From Sva-07 sp964549065 (GTDB lineage Bacteria; Actinomycetota; Acidimicrobiia; Acidimicrobiales; Ilumatobacteraceae), in NCBI GenBank assembly GCA_964549065.1, contig CAZJUC010000095.1:1-11721 (forward strand): a stretch of 11,721 nt of DNA, in the 5' to 3' direction. This document shows positions 1 to 5,961 of this stretch, one piece after another (positions within the stretch are counted from its first letter, which is position 1; each line of letters starts with the position of its first letter). The position numbers and the translations under genes were made by a program. The notes under the pieces were generated by a model that saw only the letters and a program-made list of their open reading frames with translations, searched no databases and was not told the DNA's origin.

Positions 1-128
1 GTCGAGTCGAGGGCGACGATTCGGGCAACCGGGGTGCCGCGATCGGTGATCACGATGTCGTTGCCGTCGCGTGCCGCGTCGATCCACCGGCCGAGGTGAG
101 CTCTGAGTTCGGTGACTCCGACGTCCAT
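1..128 (-). CDS. Phd/YefM-type antitoxin, N-terminal part (cut by window edge)
   Basis: The reverse strand from ATG 128-126 reads MDVGVTELRAHLGRW, then IDAARDGNDIVITDRG and TPVARIVALDS, and runs off the window. This is the hallmark N-terminus of Phd/YefM antitoxins: a 'VGVTELR..LG..I' strand-helix, then a hairpin ending in 'I.DRG.PVARI'. In that family this half is the dimeric DNA-binding domain, and the C-terminal tail, missing here, neutralises a co-encoded toxin, commonly VapC-, Doc- or RelE-like. The toxin gene would lie to the left, outside the window. There is no good Shine-Dalgarno sequence, but TACACT sits exactly six bases before the ATG, which fits a leaderless transcript. The promoter overlaps a palindrome, consistent with autorepression. 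Family assignment is confident; the toxin partner is unknown. Confidence 0.85.
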   Translation of the reverse strand, partial: MDVGVTELRAHLGRWIDAARDGNDIVITDRGTPVARIVALDS

Positions 129-134
129 GCTTCA

Positions 135-167
135 AGTGTACACAACGGTCAGTGTCGATATGTACAC
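135..167 (-). promoter_or_regulatory. Antitoxin promoter and probable autoregulatory operator
   Basis: The -10 hexamer TACACT (140-135 on the reverse strand) lies six bases before the antitoxin ATG. It overlaps the perfect 8-base palindrome GTGTACAC (136-143). TGTACAC occurs twice in the same orientation (137-143 and 161-167), 24 bases apart, and 152-167 also reads as an imperfect dyad GTGT-N2-ATAT-N2-ACAC. Paired palindromes over the -10 are typical of toxin-antitoxin autorepression. Binding by the antitoxin is inferred. Confidence 0.55.
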
Positions 168-185
168 CTGCAGCCCTTTCCGAGT

Positions 186-233
186 GCCCCCGAACTCGTC
201 GTCCTGGGGGCTGCTCCCATGGGACTATGTCCC
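186..233 (-). terminator. Candidate terminator hairpins after the secreted-protein gene
   Basis: Two stem-loops lie 34-81 bases beyond the stop codon of the leftward gene that ends at 267. One is GGGAC-TAT-GTCCC (221-233); the other has arms GCCCCC (186-191) and GGGGGC (206-211) around a 14-base loop. The palindrome TCCCATGGGA (215-224) overlaps the first and could compete with it. There is no T-run, so this would be a high-GC, U-poor terminator at best. Confidence 0.35.
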
Positions 234-266
234 TGCAGCACCGGCCATCACCCGACGGCGTGCCGT

Positions 267-1220
267 TCAGCCCGGCGTGAACGTGGCGGTCATCGTGCTG
301 CCCAGGAGTGCACCGTTGCCGGCGAACTCCTCGCAGGCGAGCGAATAGGTCACCGTCTCGCCGGCCGAGATCGGGAAGAGTCGGGTCCCGGCCACCGAGC
401 CGTTCGCATCGTCTGACGAAGCCTGCCAGAGCCCCGCACCCTGCGAACTCCGTCCGATGCCCCCCGGGATCTGGGTGCTGCGGAACGGCGCACACACGTT
501 CTCGGCGCCGCTGACCGAGTTGGTCATGGTCGCCGAGTAGTTCACGGTGACGGCACCGTCCACAGGCGCGGTCACCGTCACGTCGAGGTACGCCGCCGAT
601 GCATCGGTCAACGCCACCGTCGAACCAGAGAAGTCGGTGAGTGCGAACGATTGGGCGGCCTCGAGCGTCGTGACACGGCTGCCCAGCTCCAACAGCGTGG
701 CGTCGGTGTAGTAGCCGACGACGTCGGCGAGGACGTCGACCGTGCCGAACGCGTTGAACAACCGGATCTGACCGTCGGGTGACAGGCGCACGTCGACCTT
801 GTTGGCTTCGGGCGACTGTCCGGCCACCCAGTTCAGGCTCGACACCGTGGGCACGGCGGCGAGGTCTGCCGGGAAGATCCGCAGGTTCGACTTGGCCGTC
901 GGATTCACGATCGTCACGTTCATCGCCACGGCCACGGCGTCCGATGGGATCACGCAGTTGCCGACGAAGCCGGTCACCTGCTGGGTGTGCACGGCGAACA
1001 CGCCGGGTCCGAGCGGCGTCTTCTTGCCATCCTCGGGTTCGTTGCCCGGCCGCATGTCGAACAGGCGGCACGGTGAGACCGGTACGTACGTCGAGTCCTC
1101 GTCGCCGGGCGCGGCTTCCACCGACCAGGCCTGCATCGCGACGAGTGTGGAAGCGACGGCAAGCACGGCAGCCATCGCCGCCAGCATCGCCGTTCGTGGT
1201 CGTACTGCTCGTGTCTCCAT
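267..1220 (-). CDS. Secreted protein with an actinobacterial surface-type domain
   Basis: A 317-residue predicted exported protein. Residues 1-36 form a signal peptide: a basic start (METRAVRPRT), a hydrophobic core from about 11 to 30, and likely cleavage near VEA-AP. Residues 45-173 form a domain opening with YVPVSPCRLFDMRPG, with 'AVAMNVTIVNPTA', 'SSLNWVAGQ', 'GQIRLFNAFGTVDVLADVVGYYTD' split over its length. I associate this module with secreted proteins of Acidimicrobiia; its function is unknown. A short helical stretch (LLELGSRVTTLEA, 176-188) leads to a beta-rich, Ser/Thr-rich C-terminal domain with Cys243 and Cys296; Cys51 and Cys89 lie in the first domain. Start: the frame stays open 108 codons further upstream, but the signal peptide and an AGGA five bases before ATG 1220-1218 fix this start. 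The gene stands alone; the surface role is inferred. Confidence 0.85.
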   Translation of the reverse strand: METRAVRPRTAMLAAMAAVLAVASTLVAMQAWSVEAAPGDEDSTYVPVSPCRLFDMRPGNEPEDGKKTPLGPGVFAVHTQQVTGFVGNCVIPSDAVAVAMNVTIVNPTAKSNLRIFPADLAAVPTVSSLNWVAGQSPEANKVDVRLSPDGQIRLFNAFGTVDVLADVVGYYTDATLLELGSRVTTLEAAQSFALTDFSGSTVALTDASAAYLDVTVTAPVDGAVTVNYSATMTNSVSGAENVCAPFRSTQIPGGIGRSSQGAGLWQASSDDANGSVAGTRLFPISAGETVTYSLACEEFAGNGALLGSTMTATFTPG

Positions 1221-1817
1221 GGTGTCCTGAGGTACCCCGGTCGACGAGACCTCAATCCTGATCGACAGAATCGAGGCACGGAGGGTGATCGGGGCCAGAT
1301 CAGCTGCCGCGTGCCCGAGCTGCTTCGGCGAACGCCAGCGGGTCGGTCGGCATCGACGGAGGTCGACGTCCCATCCGAGATCCACCCGGGAGCCGTCCGA
1401 CGGCACGTCGTCGGCGAGACGACCATCGCGACGCAGTCGGTCCCACGGCTGCCCCGCCGCCCATCCCGAACGGATCACCGCCGTGGACGGCACGTGGCGC
1501 AGGACGACGGGGGTGCGGCCGACGTGACGGCTCGGCGTTGACATCTTGGCCGTGTCTGACGAGCTGCGACCGGGGATTGGGGGGTTGCTCGGCCGGCCGG
1601 AGGTGCGCGTCGACGGTCAGCATGTCGACGTGGGCGAGAGGTGCGGATTACCGAGCTGTACACGGCTTCGGCGGTCGGGCGTGCTCGGCGTCGTGAGGTC
1701 TGACGCGCTTGTCGACGTGAGCCGTCCATCGAGCCTCGGTGGGCGGGCGTCAACCGTCTGCCCGACTGCGTGTCCAACCCCGAGCCGCCAGCGGACGGGC
1801 CGTGCCAGACTGAGTTG
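1221..1817. other. About 600 bases without a convincing gene
   Basis: This is the divergent space between the secreted-protein gene (leftward) and the acetyltransferase gene (rightward). It should hold both promoters. Several overlapping open frames run through it on both strands, but none has a family signature, and all are arginine- and proline-rich shadows of high-GC DNA. A TTGACA at 1538-1543 has no -10 partner at normal spacing. A single TGTACAC (1657-1663) matches the antitoxin operator half but is isolated. Confidence 0.5.
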
Positions 1818-2372
1818 GTGGACTTCGCTCACAAGCCCACCATCATCGGAGAACGAATTCTCCTGCGTCCGATCGTGGCAGGCGACGCCAGCGCAATGTT
1901 GGCCGATATCGGAGACGCCGAGGGCAGGCGCCTGACCGGCACGCACGCCACCTTCACGCCCGACCAGATTCATCGCTGGACCGCGAGCCGAGCTGACACG
2001 GACGACCGCCTCGACCTCGCCGTCGTGGAATCGACGACCGAACGTTGGCTCGGCGAGGTCGTGGTGATGGATTGGAAACCGGGCAACCGATCATGCGGAT
2101 TCCGCATCGCCCTCACGGCCGACGCGAGGAATCAGGGATTCGGTACGGAAGCAACACGACTGATCGTCGATTACGTGTTCGACGAGATCGACGACCCTCG
2201 GGTCAATCGCATCGAACTCGAGGTGTATGCCTTCAATCGCCGAGCCATCAGCGTGTACGAGCGAGTCGGTTTTCACCGTGAGGGCGTTCTTCGACAGGCG
2301 CTTCACTGGGACGGCGAGTATGTCGATGCGATCTTGATGAGCATCATCCGGTCGGACCGCGCCAACCGGTGA
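1818..2372 (+). CDS. GNAT family N-acetyltransferase, RimJ/RimL type
   Basis: A 184-residue single-domain acetyltransferase that would transfer an acetyl group from acetyl-CoA to an amine, either a protein N-terminus or a small molecule. It opens with the typical strand 'IIGERILLRPI' (9-19). Motif A is FRIALTADARNQGFGTEATR (95-114), with the Q-G-F-G pyrophosphate-binding loop. Motif B is NRIELEVYAFNRRAISVYER (130-149), followed by VGFHREGVLRQA and the usual 'WDGEYVDAILMSII' end. Length matches the family. An upstream GTG at 1770 would add 16 residues of Pro-rich sequence. I prefer GTG 1818 because family members begin about ten residues before 'ERILLRP' and because CAGACT sits six bases before it, a near match to the leaderless pattern used elsewhere in the window. 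Substrate cannot be told from sequence. Confidence 0.88.
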   Translation: MDFAHKPTIIGERILLRPIVAGDASAMLADIGDAEGRRLTGTHATFTPDQIHRWTASRADTDDRLDLAVVESTTERWLGEVVVMDWKPGNRSCGFRIALTADARNQGFGTEATRLIVDYVFDEIDDPRVNRIELEVYAFNRRAISVYERVGFHREGVLRQALHWDGEYVDAILMSIIRSDRANR

Positions 2373-2439
2373 GGTCGACCGCATCGCCGAGGTGCACCAG
2401 CGCACCGCTCCCTGACGTACCTGACCTCGAGTAGTTGAG

Positions 2440-2690
2440 ACAGACGTCGCACCGCTGGTCGATCCGGAGCACCGTGACGGTCGCTCGGCTTCGTCGATTC
2501 GATATCGGACGCGGTAGCTCCCGCCGCGGGCGCTGTGGATGCCGGCCACCTCATTTCGGACTTCACGGCCGACGGGACGGGGATTCTCGATCAGCGACCG
2601 GAGATGAAGTCGATGACGGCGCCGGTCGCGGCGAAGTCGCCGAGGAGGCGTCGAAACCGATGCACCCTGCCGGACGACGTGCGGCTTCCG
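2440..2690 (-). pseudogene. RelE/ParE-type toxin gene, broken by two frameshifts
   Basis: Joining three reverse-strand frames recovers a RelE-family toxin, an mRNA-cleaving ribosome-dependent RNase in intact systems. Frame one gives GDFAATGAVIDFISG (near 2640-2597). After one missing base near 2595, frame two gives LIENPRPVGREVRNEVAG and then IHSARGGSYRVRYRIDEAER (2594-2481). After a second missing base near 2481, frame three gives TVTVLRIDQRCDVC (2481-2440). The order 'AV.(D/E)FI.G.L.ENP..VG..(V/L)R.E.AGIHSAR.G.YRV.YRID...R TVTV' is that of actinobacterial RelE. The N-terminus (SEAARR, near 2690) is in a further frame and uncertain. No RelB-type antitoxin is visible upstream, where glgM ends. 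Family call is strong; the lesions could be real or sequencing errors, but two in 120 bases favour decay. Confidence 0.72.
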
Positions 2691-2700
2691 ATCGCGATCG
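2689..2700. repeat. 12-base perfect palindrome after glgM
   Basis: CGATCGCGATCG is self-complementary and begins five bases beyond the glgM stop codon. It has no loop or T-run, so it is not a standard terminator. It could be a protein-binding site or chance in GC-rich DNA. Confidence 0.3.
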
Positions 2701-2705
2701 AACAC

Positions 2706-3863
2706 TCAGTCGACGAGGGATTCGTAGATCGCCATCGTCCGTCGGGCCGCGACGTCCCAGCCGAAGTCGGCAACCGCCCGGCGACGCCCCGCGACGCCCA
2801 TCGCCCTCGCCCGGTCGGGGGCGCGGACAACGTCGTTGACTGCGTCCGCGAGCCCCGCCTCGAAGGCTTGCGGGTCGCCGGCGTCGTAGTGCACGAGGCG
2901 GCCCGTGTCCCCATCGACGACGACGTCGGGGATCCCACCGACGTCGCTCGCGACGACCGCCGTTTCGCATGCCATCGCCTCGAGGTTGACGATGCCGAGA
3001 GGTTCATAGACCGACGGGCAGACGAACACGGTGCCGTGTGTGAGCACCTGGCGCACCTGCTCCCGCGGCAGCATCTCCGACACGAGATGGACAGCGTCGC
3101 GTTCGGCGCGCAACGTGGCCACGAGGTCGTCGGTCTCGGCGGCGAGCTCAGGTGTGTCGGCGGCGCCGGCCAGCAGCACGAGTTGGACCGACTCGTCGAA
3201 GTCGAGTGCCGCGCGCAGCAGGTGGGGAACGCCCTTCTGGCGCGTGATGCGGCCGACGAAGACGACTGACGGACGCTCGGGGTCGACACCCAGCCGTTCG
3301 AGGACGTCCGTCTCGGGATCGGGCCGGTAGAAGTCGGTGTCGATCCCGTTGTGGACGACGTGCACCTTGGCCTCGTCCAGTGTCGGATAGGCCGACAGGA
3401 CGTCGCGTTTGGATCCGTGGCTCACGGCGATCACCGCGTCGGCGCCTTCGTACGCGGTGCGTTCGGCCCACGACGACACCCGGTAACCACCTCCGAGCTG
3501 TTCGGCCTTCCACGGCCGATGCGGCTCGAGCGAGTGGGAGGTCACCACGTGGGGAATGTCGTGGAGCAGCTTCGCCCAGTGGCCGCCCATGTTGGCGTAC
3601 CACGTGTGCGAGTGGACGATGTCGCAACCCGCTGTCTGATCGGCCATGGCCAGGTCTGCCGCCAGCGTCCGCAGCGCAGCGTTGGCGTCGACGAGCAGCG
3701 GGTTGCGTTCGGAGTGGGCGGTGGCGCCCGGGCGGGGGTCGCCCATGCAGTGCACCTCGACGTCGGCGAGCTGCACCAGCTCGCGGACGAGGAAGTCGAC
3801 GTGGACGCCGGCGCCACCGTAGACGTCGGGTGGATACTCGCGGGTAAGGATCCCGATGCGCAC
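2706..3863 (-). CDS. glgM: GlgM, alpha-maltose-1-phosphate synthase (glycogen synthase family, GT4)
   Basis: A 385-residue cytoplasmic GT-B glycosyltransferase. In mycobacteria the orthologue joins ADP-glucose to glucose-1-phosphate to make maltose-1-phosphate, feeding GlgE-type alpha-glucan synthesis; many databases call it glycogen synthase GlgA. The N-terminus MRIGILTREYPPDVYGGAGV carries the nucleotide-sugar GGAG loop (16-19). SHTWYANMGGHW (85-96) and the stretch SHSLEPHRPWKAEQLGGGY (109-127) are diagnostic of this subfamily. The C-lobe has FVGRITRQKG (Arg205, Lys210) and the E-x7-E motif in YEPLGIVNLE (Glu287, Glu295), then VASDVGGIPDVV. Length equals the mycobacterial protein. The frame is open 51 codons further upstream; GTG 3863-3861 gives the canonical N-terminus and has a -10 six bases before it. 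No glgC or glgE is in view. Confidence 0.93.
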   Translation of the reverse strand: MRIGILTREYPPDVYGGAGVHVDFLVRELVQLADVEVHCMGDPRPGATAHSERNPLLVDANAALRTLAADLAMADQTAGCDIVHSHTWYANMGGHWAKLLHDIPHVVTSHSLEPHRPWKAEQLGGGYRVSSWAERTAYEGADAVIAVSHGSKRDVLSAYPTLDEAKVHVVHNGIDTDFYRPDPETDVLERLGVDPERPSVVFVGRITRQKGVPHLLRAALDFDESVQLVLLAGAADTPELAAETDDLVATLRAERDAVHLVSEMLPREQVRQVLTHGTVFVCPSVYEPLGIVNLEAMACETAVVASDVGGIPDVVVDGDTGRLVHYDAGDPQAFEAGLADAVNDVVRAPDRARAMGVAGRRRAVADFGWDVAARRTMAIYESLVD

Positions 3864-3869
3864 CCGGGC

Positions 3870-3875
3870 AGGGTA
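3870..3875 (-). promoter_or_regulatory. glgM -10 element for a leaderless transcript
   Basis: TACCCT on the reverse strand is followed by six bases and then the glgM GTG (3863). There is no Shine-Dalgarno sequence. TANNNT six to seven bases before an RTG start is the established leaderless signature in actinobacteria. The start point itself is inferred. Confidence 0.55.
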
Positions 3876-3884
3876 CCGGCCGCG

Positions 3885-4232
3885 ATGCGACGGCCCCGAG
3901 CCCACAGCGCGACTGGTCGAGACCTTGTGATGGACCTCGTCGAAGGGCCGACGATGATGCAGGATCTCGCTGATGATCCGTGGCGTCTCGTGCGCCACGC
4001 CGACAGCTCGAAACACTGCAGCGGCAGATCAACGGACTCGATGCGTCCAGTTGGTTACCGACCCGCGAGGCAGTCACCCCAGGTGCGGCGGTGCTCCACC
4101 TCGATCTGCACCCGATGAATGTGATCTTGTCGGCAGATGGGCCTGTCGTCATCGATGGGACGAACGTCTCGCGGGGTGACGCATCATTCGATGCCGCGAT
4201 GACCGATGTACTCGTGTCGACGTTCCACGTCT
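3885..4232 (+). pseudogene. APH/choline-kinase-type phosphotransferase, C-lobe remnant
   Basis: Only the middle and part of the C-terminal lobe survive, in two frames. The first reads PRAHSATGRDLVMDLVEG and PTMMQDLADDPWRLVRHAD (about 3894-4004), matching the 'GRDLVME...GPTM...PWRL.RHA' segment of aminoglycoside phosphotransferase (PF01636) proteins. After a single missing base near 4005 the second reads LETLQRQINGLDASSW (4007 on), then the catalytic loop VLHLDLHPMNVILS with Asp at 4103-4105, and VVIDGTNVSRGDASFDAAMT. The normal Trp after VID is Gly here. The ATP-binding N-lobe is absent, and the left end abuts the glgM promoter. The right end stops where the oppositely oriented hydrolase remnant begins. 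The ancestral substrate is unknown; aminoglycosides should not be assumed. Confidence 0.75.
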
Positions 4233-4240
4233 CGAGTCAC

Positions 4241-4607
4241 GTCATCAAGCCAGGGCGCGTGCTTAGCACCGGCGACGACCACGAACTCGGCGCTCGGCAG
4301 CCGGGCGGCGAAAATTCGAGCCACCTCGGCACCGCCGTTCGGGTCCGGGTGATTCGCTCGGGGTGCGCGGCCGCACCCCGAAAGGCAAACAGTCCGCCAT
4401 GTGAGGTTGCCCCGCGGCGGCTGCCTCCAGCTCGTACCCGAGATCGATCCGCTGTGGAGGAGCACGAACGGTGCTCCGTCTCCCACCTCCTGCACGCGGA
4501 CACGTCCGCCCGAGGCCAAGGGTGACGACTCGGTCGAGCGGCCTCACCCCGACGCGCTCCCACAGCCGCCGCTCGGCCTCGACGTACGTCTGCAGGTTCT
4601 TCGGCAC
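4241..4607 (-). pseudogene. Alpha/beta-hydrolase gene with frameshifts and two internal deletions
   Basis: Four ordered pieces of one alpha/beta-hydrolase lie in three reverse frames. Piece one starts at GTG 4607 with MPKNLQTYVEAERRLWERVG and ends VRPLDRVVT. After a frame change near 4523, piece two is LASGGRVRVQEVGDG then APFVLLHSGSISGTSW (to about 4430), the first strands and oxyanion loop, with HSG in place of HGG. Piece three, in a third frame, is SHGGLFAFRGAAAHPERITR (about 4407-4346), the nucleophile elbow and following helix. Piece four, in the second frame again, is DPNGGAEVARIFAARLPSAE then FVVVAGAKHAPWLDD (4345-4241), with the catalytic His. The cap domain and much of the core are missing, leaving about 120 codons of a usual 270-300. 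An AGGT lies just before the GTG. Its 3' end abuts the kinase remnant. Confidence 0.75.
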
Positions 4608-4670
4608 ACCTACCTCGACAGCAGAAGCGACAGCGCGACGTGCCCGGGGATCGTGATGCCGTTGGCCCGT

Positions 4671-5324
4671 TCAGCCGCAGCTGAACTCGAAGGCCAGCTC
4701 CGACACCACCGGATCGGTGACGCCGACGGTGTTGACGTCGACGACCGTCGCGGTCCCGTCCCCAGAGCTGCCGTCGACGCTGAACGACGTCACCACAACC
4801 TCCGCGGGTATCCCGCTCATGCTGTCGACGACATCGTCGCCGGCGCGCCAGCTCACCGGCATGTCGAGACGGTCGTCGTCGAGCCGGACCGACGGTGGGT
4901 CCCACCCTTCGTCGACACGGGACTCCCAATCCTCGGGCGGCAGGGAGACGTCGAAGGCGATCTCCGCCGCCGAGGAGGCGAATGAGGCACCCAGGGCACC
5001 GCCCATGTCGACGCAAACGATCTCCTGATCGAAGGTGAACTCCTCGCCATTCACCACGACGACCGCGCCCGCCTCCGGCGGGGCAGCCGCCCGGCTGTCG
5101 TCCCCGTCGTCGGTCCCACCCGTGTCGTCGTCGCCCGAGTCGCTGCCGGAGTCGCCGGTGGCGGTTTCGCCCGTTTCGGCGTCGTCGGTCGATCCCGAGT
5201 CCGCCGAGGCATCGGCCTCGCCGGCAGTGTCGACCGCGTCGTTGTCGTCGCCGTCGTCACCACAGCCGGCGACGAACACCATCGTCAGACCGACGCCGAG
5301 TAGCACTCCCCGTAGCCTTCTCAC
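4671..5324 (-). CDS. LpqH-like lipoprotein with a long acidic linker
   Basis: A 217-residue predicted lipoprotein. The signal MRRLRGVLLGVGLTMVFVAG precedes the lipobox cysteine (Cys21, V-A-G-C), so the mature protein would be lipid-anchored outside the cytoplasmic membrane. Residues 22-86 are a disordered Asp/Gly/Ser/Thr linker. The remaining 130 residues start VVVVNGEEFTFDQEIVCVD and end VSELAFEFSCG. Cys104 and Cys216 frame the domain and probably pair. The layout (NG-strand, early Cys, central beta strands, 'GDGTATVVD', terminal F-x-x-C) resembles the mycobacterial 19-kDa antigen LpqH (PF05481); this is a fold-level resemblance, not a close match. GTG 5324 has GGGGGA five to six bases upstream; ATG 5336 in the same frame would add four residues and lacks a ribosome site. 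It may be co-transcribed with the dead hydrolase 63 bases downstream. Confidence 0.8.
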   Translation of the reverse strand: MRRLRGVLLGVGLTMVFVAGCGDDGDDNDAVDTAGEADASADSGSTDDAETGETATGDSGSDSGDDDTGGTDDGDDSRAAAPPEAGAVVVVNGEEFTFDQEIVCVDMGGALGASFASSAAEIAFDVSLPPEDWESRVDEGWDPPSVRLDDDRLDMPVSWRAGDDVVDSMSGIPAEVVVTSFSVDGSSGDGTATVVDVNTVGVTDPVVSELAFEFSCG

Positions 5325-5336
5325 AACATCCCCCAT

Positions 5337-5961
5337 CCGGTGGTCGTCACGACATGTTCGCACATGAGGTGGAAACCGGTGGACCGTGCGGATTGGTGGG
5401 CTGATCGCCGGCGCTCTCGGACTCGGCTGGTCGGGATCACCGACGAACGGCCCTGAGCACGTGCCCGCTGCGATCGAGACGTCGCTGTGCGCCGAGAATC
5501 GCCTCCATGGGTACGCGCCAGGCACTCCTCGCCAGGCCCGTCGCCGCCTCATCAGCGTCTGGGTCCTCAGCGTCTCTTGGATCATCGGAGTCTTGCTGGG
5601 CGGACTCGTGGCCTTCGTCGCAGTCTTCACGACGTCCTCGTTCGCGTCGCATCGTTCAGCGATCGCTGCGGGTAGCGGGTGCCCGCCCGAGTGGTCCGCC
5701 TCGACGCAAGGGAGGAATGGTGCCAGCGCGTCATCAGGCGGTCTCGACTGCTGGACGACATCGGGTCGCGGCTGCGCTGTGCGACATCGCCGATGTATCG
5801 TTCCAACGGCGTCGGTCGCCGTCCGGCCCGACCCTCGTAAGTACCCCGAGGAGACGCACATCAAGCGCAGCTTCGGGCCGACATGCCCGCGGGAGTGCGG
5901 CTCGGCGTCATGCTGCGTGCCGAGTCGAACGTCGTGTTCCGGACCGGCGCGAGCGGGAGGC
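5337..5961. other. About 620 bases without a convincing gene
   Basis: It separates two leftward genes and should contain the lipoprotein promoter. A rightward frame from GTG 5386 encodes a plausible membrane-spanning stretch (SVWVLSVSWIIGVLLGGLVA, about codons 57-76). It has no stop before 6213, deep inside the epoxide hydrolase gene on the other strand, and no family match, so I do not call it. It might be a decayed small membrane protein. GGAGGA directly abutting an ATG at 5718 starts another frame without recognisable content. Confidence 0.4.
5353..5366. promoter_or_regulatory. Inverted repeat upstream of the lipoprotein gene
   Basis: CATGT-TCGC-ACATG is a perfect 5-base inverted repeat with a 4-base spacer, 29-42 bases before GTG 5324. 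Position and symmetry suit a repressor or activator site. No regulator is identified, and 5-base arms can arise by chance. Confidence 0.25.

Noticed and set aside
1221..1544. 108-codon in-frame extension upstream of the secreted protein
   Set aside because: It would bury a textbook signal peptide inside the protein; ATG 1220 has a ribosome site and the extension is arginine-rich without family resemblance.
1538..1566. TTGACA as a -35 element
   Set aside because: No -10 hexamer at 16-19 base spacing, and no supported gene follows.
1657..1663. Third TGTACAC as an operator of the antitoxin type
   Set aside because: Single seven-base match with no partner repeat and not placed at a promoter I can define.
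1546..1935. 129-codon rightward frame in the gap before the acetyltransferase
   Set aside because: Its second half runs out of frame through the acetyltransferase gene, and the first half has no family signature or ribosome site.
2689..2700. CGATCGCGATCG as a cyanobacterial HIP1-type site
   Set aside because: HIP1 is GCGATCGC, which this palindrome does not contain, and the other genes are actinobacterial.
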